Assembly: GCA_022315425.1 (NCBI GenBank)
Contig: JAIUPT010000033.1
Coordinates: 806,001-870,000 of the forward strand
Length of the DNA stretch: 64,000 nt
Reading direction: 5' to 3'
From: Pseudevernia furfuracea
Lineage: Eukaryota; Ascomycota; Lecanoromycetes; Lecanorales; Parmeliaceae
The notes beneath the pieces were generated by a model. That model made no database searches. It saw only the letters and a program-made list of their open reading frames with translations, and was not told where the DNA came from. Position numbers and translations under genes: made by a program. Position 1 is the first letter of the stretch, and each line of letters begins with the position of its first letter. This document shows, piece after piece, positions 11,033 through 21,375 of the stretch.

Positions 11033-13237
11033 TTAGTAGACAGTTCTACCCTCGTCCCACTTCCTTCTCTCGACAGTCCGCTGTCCTTCTTCCACCTCCA
11101 GGGGACTGGCCCTGGAATCAGGCGTCCCTTCGACTACAGCCCCAAACTTTACCCTCTGTTTGGCTCCACCGCTCCATGCACTATCATCAAGTAGGCCCAA
11201 ACTGCCGATCCATTCCCACACTCTTGACACGTCCCCGCCCCGGCCTTCTCGGACGCTGGCTCTTACGTTCGCGTTTCTCTCGACTACTGCTCGCACTCGT
11301 TTCCACATACTTTCGCGCCTCTGATCACTGAATTCATATCGAAGAACATCATCACGCAGCTGCCCTACACTGATCCAACTTTCGGCTGTATCTCCTCTAG
11401 CATGCAAAGCCGCTTGCGTGGCGAGACGGTCGAGAGTAGTGGCGACCAATGAGGGAATACGAGCTGTATCGCTACGGGACGTGAGAATAAGGGAGCGGAT
11501 GTAGAGGAGGGCGATGCCGGAAAGTGTTATGATGGAAAGAGAGAGTCGATATCTTGCCAGCGTGAGTCGCGCGGATCTTTTGACGGCGCAGGAGAAGGGG
11601 AGGCGGGCGAGGGAGGTGCTGCTGAGGTGGAGATATATTCTGCGGGTGGGATGAGGTATCTGGTTAGTTGTTTGGTCAGATGTTGGTGGATCGTTTTCAT
11701 GAGCACAAATGTGTGCGAGAAGGATGCGGACATGCAGAGGAAAGAAGACTTACCCATCAGACGACGAAACCACTTCTTCTCGGCCAATGATCTCCCCAAT
11801 GGCACCTCTCCACAGGTCTTCGAACTCAGCCGCGTCCATATTTCGTTTTCTCTTCTTGCCCACTTGTTTCTTCAAATCTTCCTCGTCGATTTCCGCAGGT
11901 ATTTCTTTACCTTTGCTGTCCTTCAAAGTCCCACATTCAGCCTGCGCTTTTCGCTCCCTCAATTCTTCAATGGCCCTATCAGCCACAGCTTTTACTCGTC
12001 GGACTTTCTCGCCGTCCGGCTCACAAGATGGTGGCAGTGGCACTAATCCGCCTAAAGATAGTGGATGCGGCTGCAGAACGAAGTCGTTCTCACATCTGGT
12101 CTCCATTCCTTGATAGCAGATTGCATGTTGAGGGCAAGGCTGACATGTCGGTTGCAGCACCTCCGCCCATTCAGGTATTTGGACGTTAGACAAAGCGTTG
12201 GATGGCCTGCCAATACCGCAATAGCCAACAGCTATCTTTTCCTGACGCCACCATGTAGCATACCCTCCAAATAAAGCCACAAGGACTACCCATGGCGCGG
12301 ACCTGGGGATAGTGCGAGTTTTTTGTGGGCGTTTCTTCTTCCGAGGTCGGAGGATGTCCACTTCGCCGTTTGCCGCACGTCCTCTAACCAATTCCAGCTG
12401 TTCTTCGGCTGTAAATTCCTCACCAGCCTCGATCTCATCGTTTGGCTCATCTTCGCTAGCGGACTGCTGGAGTCTGGATGCGGGAACCACGAAAGTGTTG
12501 GAACTCGGGACAACTGTCCCATCCTGCTGCTTTGACGAAGACGGAACCCTTTCAGTCCTCCGCCTGCTTGAAGAAGTCTTTCTCTTATCGCTGCTTGTAC
12601 CACCGCTCTTCCGTCTGTTTTCCCCTGGTGCTGAAGGTGAGCTACCGCTCTGGAAAGGGTTCTCATCGCTGAAGACACCACCCCTCATTGGCGGTCGGAC
12701 TGGTGTAGCTTCCGGATCTTCGACCTTTGCCATGGGTGTAGCCTCGCTCTTGCGGCTTTTCCGCACAGATGGACGTATTGGTTCTGAATCGGGTTCAGTG
12801 TCCGATTGCCGGGCATGCTTACTGGGGCTTCTTCGACCGTTTGAGGATTTTCTAGTGGCGGATGAATCTGATATGGTCGGCTCCACGGATTGGCGTGTGC
12901 TCTTGCGTGGCTTCCTTTGTCGTGAAGTATCGGGCACAGGCGGAGGTAGCATAGAACCGGCGTCATCGTCAATATCACCATTCACTGTCCCTTCTTGACT
13001 GCTCGGCATGTCTGTAATGCCCCTGCTTGTACGCCTCACTCTGTCTCGAGCAGCTAATATCTTGCGTGCCTTGGGCTTGAGCTCTTGAGTGAAGATATCA
13101 ATGAGTTGCGGCTTTTTGGCTGAAGCCGGGTAGGAAATGTCGTGTGACATTAAGATGTTTCGTAATTGTGGCACTTTGAGAGACGCAGGATCGAAGGAGG
13201 GCGATAGATATGTGAGGTCATCCTCTGCTGAAGCCAT
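11033..13237 (-). CDS. SRC1: Inner nuclear membrane protein Src1/Heh2 (HeH/LEM-MSC)
   Basis: Integral protein of the inner nuclear membrane that tethers chromatin and helps nuclear pore assembly and surveillance. Two exons, 11754-13237 and 11033-11639, with a 114-nt intron; phase 2 joins give 696 aa. The N-terminus carries a HeH fold (SLKVPQLRNILMSHDISYP, about residues 19-55). It is followed by a long Ser/Lys/Arg-rich disordered linker with basic stretches (nuclear import), a first membrane segment (PWVVLVALFGGYATWW), the lumenal MSC region with Cys pairs (PTCQPCPQHAICYQG), a second membrane segment (SIITLSGIALLYIRSLIL), and a conserved C-terminal domain containing LDRLATQAALHARG and RAVVERNANVRASVRE. 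The ATG at 13237 is used because the upstream in-frame codon is not ATG. The intron acceptor at 11640 is the one that restores STSLARLPFSCAV. Confidence 0.88.
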
Positions 13238-14199
13238 GGTTTTTAAATAGGGCAAAGAGTTGCCTTTCTATCTCTTTGATTTCGCAGCAAGAAGTTGCAA
13301 GAGTTTTAGTTGTGTTGCATAGCCATGAAACGGCAACAACACTAAGGTATCGACCTTTGATAAGTAAAGTAGAGCTGACAATTATTGTTTGCAAACGCGA
13401 CTTCCTTTTGTTTGTCTGCGTTCAGAGGCAGCCGCGCGGAGGAGATTAGGTAAGCACGTAAGGTTACCTTAACCTAAAGACTTTTTTCAGCCACAATCAC
13501 ATTTTGCCACCGCGGTGTGGAGACTAACCCACCTAGGCTTACTACGGAATAAAGTACTCTAGCATTCTTCGTAATCAATTCATTCAACCGAGCTGAAATG
13601 GAGTTTTCTTATTTTCTTTAAGGGTAAACATCCAGAGCGATCGAGTTACATTATTATTGCCAACTCCCTTGCTTTTTTAATTGTTGATACATAGATAGAT
13701 ACCTTAGCCTCTTGCTCTCCTTCTGGGGAGAGCAGTGGAACACCGCAAGGATAACACTTTCACCGGGGCTCGGCCGGCTGCCTTACTTTTAGTGCTAATC
13801 TCGGGGACAGTTGAATATAAGTCTGGTGCAGGATCACTATAAGTAGTCCAGAAGGCTGCAGTCATCGCTTGGTCTTGTCAAAGACCTACTACTTCCTTTG
13901 ACTAGATTCGATGCTGACGGTGATTGAATTTAGGTGTGCCCTGTTGTAACGTGGAGGCATGTAGTACACTGGCTTTCAGGTACAATCGTCATGAGGATTG
14001 GTAATTTCGAAATGATACACAATATGAAAGTAATGCATAAACTCGCATAGACTCCTTGAGGGTCGTGATCAAACGCCCAGAACTTCGTACTTTCATATTT
14101 ACCTGTCCGAGACGATACCAACGCCTCGTCTCATGTCATGAGCCCCAATGCCTTTGTTGCAGCCATCATGTCCTAATCTGTCCTTGCATGCGCCTATAA
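13238..14199. other. SRC1 upstream / RCR-like downstream intergenic
   Basis: Nearly 960 bp between two minus-strand genes. It holds the SRC1 promoter and the 3' UTR of the RCR-like gene, with ACCTAGG and GGTAAG-type short repeats around 13440-13545. No coding signal was accepted. Confidence 0.45.
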
Positions 14200-15046
14200 T
14201 TATCGGATGATCCCATCGCCGCCCTTTGTTCCCGGCGGTGGACCCGTAGGAGGTGCGTAGTCATAGACTGGCTCACCACCGCGTTGCGGCGCATAGGCAT
14301 TTTCCGGCTGCTGCAACTCCACGCCTTGCTGTTGACCCCCAAAATAACCTTGATTTTGTCCTTGACTTTGGTTGTAGTACCCTTGATTTGAGACGGGAGG
14401 AGAGTATACTTGATGATTCCGGAGTCAGCATGTCTCCTTGGGGATTGGATATGAGTCGTGAGACAGGTCCCGGAAATGATTCACTCCTGGGGCATTTCTT
14501 GCGGCTCATTTTGCTGCAAGAATCGGGCAGAAATAGCTCGGAAAGGTAACTCACCGGGTGGTGCTTGGTTGTTGTTGTTGTTGCCAAAATATGGCTGAGG
14601 GGGAGCGCCGCTATATTGAGCTGGGGCATGGCCTGGCGGTGTTGCTCCTGCTGCCCAGCCAGTGCCCCGGTAGGGTGCGTGACCAATGCGGCGACGTCGG
14701 CGTGCTGTAATACATCTGGGAAATTGTCAGTACGAACTATGTGGTTTCATCTGAGGCTTCACTAGCTTACGAGAAGATCAGGAAAATGAGAAAAGCTCCA
14801 ATGACAATTGCGCCAAGTAGAATCCTAAAACTAGTCAGCTTCTCTCTAATCCACGTTTTTTTCAGTGGCTGCTTACCATCTTCCGTAGTTATACCAAGGG
14901 CTGTTGCCGTAATAATTGCATTCATCGTCGTAATTATTGCAGTTGCTAAAAGCCAGGTTAGCTTCCTGACTCCGCAAATGAATCCCCAACTCAGAAAGAT
15001 GATCGTCGAGCACGGCTTACTTGGTAGATCTAAGAATGATTGCCAT
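14200..15046 (-). CDS. RCR1/RCR2-like single-pass membrane protein
   Basis: Resembles fungal RCR proteins (resistance to Congo red; chitin deposition and plasma-membrane protein trafficking). Five exons: 15021-15046, 14877-14945, 14771-14824, 14555-14715 and 14200-14408, all in frame, 172 aa. Order of parts: a short lumenal segment with Cys, Asn and Tyr (NCNNYDDECNYYGNSPWYNY); one membrane helix (ILLGAIVIGAFLIFLIF); a basic cluster ARRRRRIG followed by APYRGTGWA, which is the RCR hallmark; then a Pro/Gln/Tyr-rich cytosolic tail with PPxY-like APPQPY and YAPPTG motifs that could recruit a Nedd4/Rsp5 ligase. Three introns are 52-75 nt; the fourth (146 nt) is introner-like. The name rests on pattern only. 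Confidence 0.8.
14409..14554 (-). repeat. Introner-like intron in the RCR-like gene (146 nt)
   Basis: Read on the minus strand it starts GTGAGTTACCTTTCCGAGC and ends ACATGCTGACTCCGGAATCATCAAG in two overlapping blocks. The 3' block shares ATGCTGACTCCGGAAT exactly with ATG22 intron 2. TTTCCGAG and CTCCGGAA pair with a one-base bulge. Confidence 0.7.
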
Positions 15047-15874
15047 CGTGGCCTAAGAGTGAGTGCTGGTTGATGCAGTGAATGGTATGTTTGTCGAAAG
15101 ATCGATGAGTTGAGGGTGAAGCGGTGAAGCGGTCAAGTGGTCAAGTGTCTGTCTTTGACTCCAAAGCTGTGGTCGTGAGAGCATATAAATGTTTGGGAGT
15201 ATGAGCGTGGTTTATGAGCCTTTTGTGGTTTTGTAGTCAATATTAATTGAAGTGGCGTGGGCCGCGCAAGAGCAGGGCAATGCTCGATTGTTGTCATCAT
15301 CATGCAGCTGGAAAGGGGTCTAGCTCCGTGAGCTAAGCTTTACTAGCGTATATCTGTGCCGAGGGCGCTAGCGCAAATCACGGCAGGGATTTTGCGGCTA
15401 GCCAGCGCATTCCCCGTTGATGTTGATGAAAATCTTTTGCGACTTGTACCATTTTTCTTTTCTTCAACCTCTTTACATTCTTTCACAACAATCTATACGG
15501 AAAAATTCAATGTTGCATCCGTTGGCGATTGAAGACACACATCATGTTCCTCAACTCTCCTAGCACAGAAACACCGGATCCATGAAGATTGACCCAAGCT
15601 CGCGTAGCTGCTTTACATGCAAACCCCCAAACGCCCTCCCACCAGGGCAATCATACATTCATGAGTGTGATCGAAGGAATATGAAAAAAACGGACTCCCC
15701 GTAAAAGTGAGAGAAAGGATCGCTCTGAGCTTTGAAAGTTTATCTTGCCATTGCTAGCATGCATCTTCTCATTGCTTCGTCAACGTCGTGAATGGTCAAC
15801 TCGTAACAAAATGTCGTTCTCAGTCGTGCATGGCGTCGTCGAAGGTCGTCGTACGCTTCTCTTCTATGGTCTCC
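15047..15874. other. Intergenic, RCR-like promoter and ARL8 3' flank
   Basis: About 830 bp. Near 15115-15140 there are overlapping short repeats (GAAGCGGTGAAGCGGTCAAG). No gene was seen. Confidence 0.45.
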
Positions 15875-16792
15875 TCAGTGGGCTGTTTTGTTGATCAGCC
15901 ATTCCAAGACAGCATCGAGATTCGTTTCTTCTTTCGCACTGATTCCATAGCAGCTGACTTCGCGGTGAGATATAGCTTTCATGTTCAGTGCTTCGATCAA
16001 CTCATCGACCGAAAGCTTGTCGGGCAGGTCAGACTTGTTGCCCAAGACGAGCAGAGGAATCCCGTCTAACACCGGCTTTTCAAGCAAAGCGTGGAGTTCC
16101 TCCATCGCTACTGGCATGGCAGCCTTATCTGCCGCGTCCACGATATACCTGTGGATTATATCAGGATCGTTTCAGCGATGCACAAGATGGCGTACCCACA
16201 CGATGGCGTTGACACCCCGACAATACCGCTCCCACATGGACCGAAATCTAGGCTGACCACCGAGGTCCCAGCTAGAGGAATGTCATGCCAACCATCGATG
16301 GTGTAGTGACAAGTGAGTGACCTACCATTTGAGGGTGACGTGACCTTTCTGGACCCGTTTCATGTTGAAGCCCACCGTGGGAATAGAACTTTTTGGAGTT
16401 GGAAGTCAGCCCCGGGATACCTGAAGCAATTACTGTTGACATACTCTATGGTGAACTCTCCACCCTAGTGAGTATCGCATCAGCAATCCTCCGCATACAT
16501 TGTCTTTGGGCCTCACCGCAAGGACTCGCAGGAGAGAGGTCTTGCCAGCATTTTGCAGACCAATCATAGTTACATCCATCTCCGTCGCCCTAAAAGAATG
16601 AAGCTGTCAACGATACCCTGGATGCACAGACGGCCAGCAAGACGGCGCATTATGGCACGGGCAGGGTGGCGCATATTCTACGACAAATTGCGGTGATGTG
16701 GATCTGGATGGTCGACACGCAGTATACTACCAAGCGACTCACCAGAATGTTCGCAACAACCAGTCATAGATGACCTTGAAAAAGCCGGCCAT
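15875..16792 (-). CDS. ARL8: Arf-like small GTPase, Arl8 type
   Basis: Membrane-associated GTPase which in other eukaryotes links lysosomes or vacuoles to transport machinery. Six exons: 16743-16792, 16517-16589, 16445-16464, 16326-16388, 16200-16271 and 15875-16148; all junctions keep frame, 183 aa. G1 is GLQNAGKT, the switch region is SIPTVGFNMK, G3 is WDLGGQ, G4 is NKSD and G5 is SAKEE. The N-terminus (AGFFKVIYDWLLRTFW) is a hydrophobic amphipathic helix without the N-myristoylation Gly2, which is typical of Arl8 (N-acetylated). The third exon is only 20 nt. Introns 2-5 are 51-56 nt; intron 1 is 153 nt but does not share sequence with the introner-like family. Confidence 0.92.
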
Positions 16793-17541
16793 GGCTTCTC
16801 GCTTGGATGGTGGATGGCTTGTGAGGCAGCGGTGGTCAAGAACCAGTCGTTGCCTTTGGTAGATTGCCAGAACCTTGGTTGAGTCTTCGTTGCGGAGACT
16901 GGAGCAGAAAAAGCAAGCGGGGGGGGGGCGGGGACTTTGCCCTTATCGTCGTAGTAATAATTAAATTTGCAGCTGGGTGCAAGATAAATAATAATAATAA
17001 TAATATAACGGCAGAAGAAAGGCTACCGTTAGGAAGAAACTTGATTATTGAGCTCAATAGAGTATTATGATTTATTATTCATCACAAGAATAATATAAAG
17101 GGTGCTATTGCGCTCTCCTGCATCAGTGCCTCACTGCCTTGCCCGTGTGTTTTTTTTTTTAATTGTGCAGGTGATGCAAACTGCAAAGGCCTTGTTTAGG
17201 CGCCGCGGGCGGGGGACATGGTTGCAGAATAATGCATACTAATAAGTACCGTACTCTAGAAATTCCGGCTTCTTCCCTGCAGGCTGCAGCTCGTTTGCCG
17301 CAATCCCTGTACTGTTCCCTGTACTGTAAAATAATGTGATACAGACTACAGTACTCTCCCTAGTCCCTATATGCCCTTTGTTTTTGTATGTACGGCTCAC
17401 GGGTTAGATTGACTGCACTCAAAAGCCCGAGAAAACAAGCAGTCCCTTCACCGTGAATCATCCTCTTCGCGCCCAAGGCGACAGCACTAACTAAGAGATG
17501 CTCTCTCAAGAGACTCGGTGATTTGGCCCGTCTACACAACT
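16793..17541. other. Divergent region between ARL8 and RPA135
   Basis: Bidirectional upstream region of about 750 bp. It contains a G run near 16920, an AT-rich ATA-repeat tract at about 16985-17006, a T run at 17152-17161, and short repeats of CCTGTACTGT around 17308-17327. No coding signal. Confidence 0.5.
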
Positions 17542-20500
17542 ATGCCCTCCTCTTCTGCTGGCTTACCCACAGACACCCTGTGGACCGCCAATTTTGATAC
17601 GGTACGGCGAGAGACGCTCTTCAAACATCCGCCAAAGGACCATACACCCTATCCTGCACTTGCAGAAGCAATCCATCCTCACATCAATTCTTTCAATGCA
17701 CTCTTCGATCATAGCAAGCTTCTTGAGGCTGGCCTGAAGGACATTGGAGTCAAGTGCGTCCTGGATGGTGATCAGGAGACACCACAGCAGAGGGCGCAAA
17801 GGCTCGAGGATGGAAGACCTCGCGAGAAGAGGAATAGGTTCAGTGTCAGGATACGGGAAATTTTTGTGGAGAAAGCTGTACTTCCTTCGGCCAACAAGTT
17901 CAGCACCAAGAATCGAGAAATATACCCTGCCGAGTGCAGAGAAAGACACGCGACTTACCGAGGCAAGCTAAGAGCACGGGTGGAGTATAGGCTGAACGGA
18001 GGCGAATGGCAGGATACGATTAGAGACATGGGTCAAATCCCTATAATGCTCAAGACGAACCGATGCCATCTCGAAAAAAATACTCCGGCACAATTGGTCC
18101 AGCATAAAGAAGAGTCCGAAGAACTTGGAGGCTACTTCATCGTCAATGGAATCGAGAAGCTTATACGGATGCTGATCGTATCGCGGCGCAACTATCCAAT
18201 GGCTATCGTTCGTGGTTCTTTCGTCAACAGGGGATCAGCATACACCAAGTACGGCATGCAAATAAGGTCTGTACGTCCGGATCAGACATCTCAGACTAAC
18301 GTGCTCCATTATCTCAACGATGGTAATGTCACCTTTCGCTTCTCATGGCGGAAGAATGAATATCTGGTTCCGGTGATGATGATCATGAAGGCTTTGGTCG
18401 AAACGAATGATCGTGAAATTTTCGAAGGACTCATCGGTGTCGCTGGGTCACAAGGCATTGATAAAACATTCATGACGGAACGAGTGGAGCTACTGCTTCG
18501 TACCTATAAAGCCTACGGCCTCAATGCAAAGGCGAAGACACGCGCATATTTGGGAAAAAAGTTCAAGCCAGTACTCGGTGTGCCTGATGACATATCGGAT
18601 CAGGATGCCGGATCAGAATTCTTGCGCAAAGTTGTTCTTGTGCACCTAGGTAATGTTGATGTTACCGAATCTCAGAACAGTGATAAGTTTAAGATGCTGC
18701 TTTTCATGATTCGGAAATTGTATAGCCTCGTTGCTGGCGAATGTGCAGTTGATAACCCGGATGTGGTATCAAGTCAAGAGATCCTCCTGCCTGGCTTCCT
18801 CTACGGCATGATCATCAAAGAAAAATTTGATGACTGGCTCAGATCTGTACAGACTGCTTGTCAGGAGTGGTCACTGAAAAATAATAAGGCCAAATTCACA
18901 GATCCCAATTTTCTCAAAGACTTTCCTATCAAGATTCTCAAGAGGACCAACGAGAATCTTGGAGGTCTCCTTGAGTATTTTCTCTCGACAGGCAATCTAA
19001 TCAGTCCCACTGGCCTTGATCTACAACAGACGTCAGGTTTCACAGTCGTCGCCGAGAAGATCAATTTTTACAGATTCATCAGTCATTTTCGGATGGTGCA
19101 TAGAGGAAGTTTCTTTGCCCAATTGAAAACTACGACAGTACGCAAGCTACTGCCTGAAAGCTGGGGTTTCTTATGTCCAGTGCATACACCAGACGGAAGC
19201 CCTTGTGGGCTACTGAACCACTTGGCACACAAATGCAAGATTACTACACATGATCTTGACGTCTCTGCAATACCTCGGCTTCTGGCTCCACTGGGAGTTT
19301 CTGATGACTCCTCTGCTTCCGTGGAGGATAGAGTTGTAGTCCAGCTTGATGGCCGAATTCTTGGTTCCTGCACGCCAAAGCAAGCCCATATTATTGGGGA
19401 TACTCTCCGATACTGGAAAGTTGAGGGTAACCATGGCGTTCCCAAAGAACTTGAAGTAGGGTACATACCAAACGCGATCGGTGGTCAGTATCCTGGTGTA
19501 TACATCTTCTCTCAAGCGGCACGGATGATTCGGCCTGTCAAATATCTTCCACTGGACAAACTTGACTATATTGGCCCTTTTGAGCAGCCTTTCATGTCAG
19601 TAGCTTGTACCGAAAAAGAGATCGAATCCGGGGAATCCAGTCACGTCGAGTACGATCCTACCAACATCCTCTCTATCGTTGCTAATCAGACACCTTTCTC
19701 CGATTTCAACCAATCTCCCCGCAACATGTACCAGTGCCAAATGGGCAAGCAAGCCATGGGTACTCCCGGAACCTCCATTCGCTACCGCACTGACAACAAA
19801 ATCTATCGTCTCCAAACTGGCCAAACACCTGTTGTTCGTCCGCCTTTGTACAACGAATATGGTCTGGACAATTACCCGAATGGCATGAATGCCGTAGTAG
19901 CTGTCATTTCATACACAGGTTACGACATGGACGACGCTATGATTCTGTCCAAATCTGCCCACGAACGCGGCTTCGGCCATGGCACAATCTACAAAACCAA
20001 AATCATCCGACTGGAAGAAAATGAAAGAGGGAACAAAAGCCGAGCCAAACCCGCCAGAGCCATCACCAAGCTCTTCGGGTTTGCGCCGAATAGCCACATC
20101 TCAGCCTCCACACGGAGCAAACTTGACTCAGACGGCCTTCCCTACATAGGCGCTAAGATCAATGAAGGCGACCCCCTATGCGCTTCGCATACAGTAACCT
20201 ATGACCCTACCAAGACAACTTCAACGTCTTACATCAATCGTGACGGCATCAACACCCTCCATAAATACAAGGACCCCGAAACGGCCTACATCGAAGAAGT
20301 CCGCATACTTGGCAGCGAGACAGGGTCCGAGCCCTGCCAATCCTTGAGCATTAAACTCCGTATACCGCGTTCGCCCATTATCGGCGATAAATTTTCCTCC
20401 CGTCACGGCCAGAAAGGTGTATGCTCTCAAAAATGGCCTGCAATTGATATGCCCTTCAGTGAATCTGGCATTATACCCGACATCATCATCAATCCGCACG

Positions 20501-21246
20501 CTTTCCCCTCCCGCATGACCATAGGCATGTTCATCGAGTCTTTGGCTGGGAAAGCCGGTTCTCTCCACGGGTTGGCGCAAGACTCTTCACCATGGCGCTT
20601 CTCAGAGCAAGATACAGCTGGCGATTATTTTGGCGAACAGCTCCGCCTAGCAGGGTACAATTACCACGGCAACGAGCCGATGTACTCCGGTATTACCGGC
20701 CGCGAATTCGCTGCGGACATTTACGTGGGAGTGGTCTTTTATCAGCGACTGCGGCACATGGTGAACGATAAGTTCCAAGTCAGAACTACAGGCCCGGTGA
20801 CGCAGCTGACGGGCCAACCTATTAAGGGAAGAGCAAAGGGAGGAGGGATAAGGGTCGGAGAGATGGAAAGAGATGCGTTATTGGCGCATGGGTGTGCATT
20901 TTTATTGCAGGATCGGCTCATGGGATGTAGTGACTACAGACGGGAGTGGGTCTGCAGAAGTTGTGGGAGCTTCTTGAGCACCCAGCCGACGGTTTGGGGG
21001 CGCGGTATGGGAAAGAAGGGAAGGGGAACCGGGGTCGTGAGATGTCGTAGGTGTGCACAGAGAGTGGAGGATTTGCTTGGAGAGGGGAAGGAGGTAGAAA
21101 CAGGTGAAGAGTGGGAGGACGGCTCAGGAAGCAAATGGGTAGGCGGCGAGGATACGACAATCGTTGCTATACCGGGCGTCTTAAGGTATCTAGATGTGGA
21201 ATTGAGTGCCATGGGTGTGAAGATGAGATTCAATGTTGGACCTTAG
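17542..21246 (+). CDS. RPA135: DNA-directed RNA polymerase I subunit RPA135 (second largest)
   Basis: The beta-like catalytic subunit of RNA polymerase I, making 35S pre-rRNA in the nucleolus. One intron-free exon, 1234 aa from the first ATG, close to the usual size of about 1,200. Conserved blocks in order: WGFLCPVHTPDGSPCGLLNH (fork/rifampicin-pocket region), GYDMDDAMILSKSA (hybrid-binding domain), GDKFSSRHGQKGVCS and INPHAFPSRMTIGMFIESLA. The C-terminal clamp zinc ribbon (CRSCGSF, about residues 1137-1143, with VRCRRCAQ) is intact. A GTG codon 24 nt upstream is in frame but is not a plausible start. Convergent with the RTG2-like gene, with 129 bp between stops. Confidence 0.96.
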   Translation: MPSSSAGLPTDTLWTANFDTVRRETLFKHPPKDHTPYPALAEAIHPHINSFNALFDHSKLLEAGLKDIGVKCVLDGDQETPQQRAQRLEDGRPREKRNRFSVRIREIFVEKAVLPSANKFSTKNREIYPAECRERHATYRGKLRARVEYRLNGGEWQDTIRDMGQIPIMLKTNRCHLEKNTPAQLVQHKEESEELGGYFIVNGIEKLIRMLIVSRRNYPMAIVRGSFVNRGSAYTKYGMQIRSVRPDQTSQTNVLHYLNDGNVTFRFSWRKNEYLVPVMMIMKALVETNDREIFEGLIGVAGSQGIDKTFMTERVELLLRTYKAYGLNAKAKTRAYLGKKFKPVLGVPDDISDQDAGSEFLRKVVLVHLGNVDVTESQNSDKFKMLLFMIRKLYSLVAGECAVDNPDVVSSQEILLPGFLYGMIIKEKFDDWLRSVQTACQEWSLKNNKAKFTDPNFLKDFPIKILKRTNENLGGLLEYFLSTGNLISPTGLDLQQTSGFTVVAEKINFYRFISHFRMVHRGSFFAQLKTTTVRKLLPESWGFLCPVHTPDGSPCGLLNHLAHKCKITTHDLDVSAIPRLLAPLGVSDDSSASVEDRVVVQLDGRILGSCTPKQAHIIGDTLRYWKVEGNHGVPKELEVGYIPNAIGGQYPGVYIFSQAARMIRPVKYLPLDKLDYIGPFEQPFMSVACTEKEIESGESSHVEYDPTNILSIVANQTPFSDFNQSPRNMYQCQMGKQAMGTPGTSIRYRTDNKIYRLQTGQTPVVRPPLYNEYGLDNYPNGMNAVVAVISYTGYDMDDAMILSKSAHERGFGHGTIYKTKIIRLEENERGNKSRAKPARAITKLFGFAPNSHISASTRSKLDSDGLPYIGAKINEGDPLCASHTVTYDPTKTTSTSYINRDGINTLHKYKDPETAYIEEVRILGSETGSEPCQSLSIKLRIPRSPIIGDKFSSRHGQKGVCSQKWPAIDMPFSESGIIPDIIINPHAFPSRMTIGMFIESLAGKAGSLHGLAQDSSPWRFSEQDTAGDYFGEQLRLAGYNYHGNEPMYSGITGREFAADIYVGVVFYQRLRHMVNDKFQVRTTGPVTQLTGQPIKGRAKGGGIRVGEMERDALLAHGCAFLLQDRLMGCSDYRREWVCRSCGSFLSTQPTVWGRGMGKKGRGTGVVRCRRCAQRVEDLLGEGKEVETGEEWEDGSGSKWVGGEDTTIVAIPGVLRYLDVELSAMGVKMRFNVGP

Positions 21247-21375
21247 CGGGTGAATTGCGTAACATTGATTGATGAGCTATGAAGATTTATAGATACCATG
21301 GGCTTGTTCCTGCACACTTGATTCACTTTGTGTACATCAATCTCGGGGGCTCCGGCTGGGAAATACTCTGTCAAG

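Noticed and set aside
16590..16742. ARL8 intron 1 as another introner-like copy
   Set aside because: It has the right length (153 nt), but its ends (GTGAGTCGCTTGG, CATTCTTTTAG) and middle share no block with the family.
20221..20580. Long antisense frames within RPA135
   Set aside because: They overlap the most conserved catalytic blocks of RPA135; no independent support.
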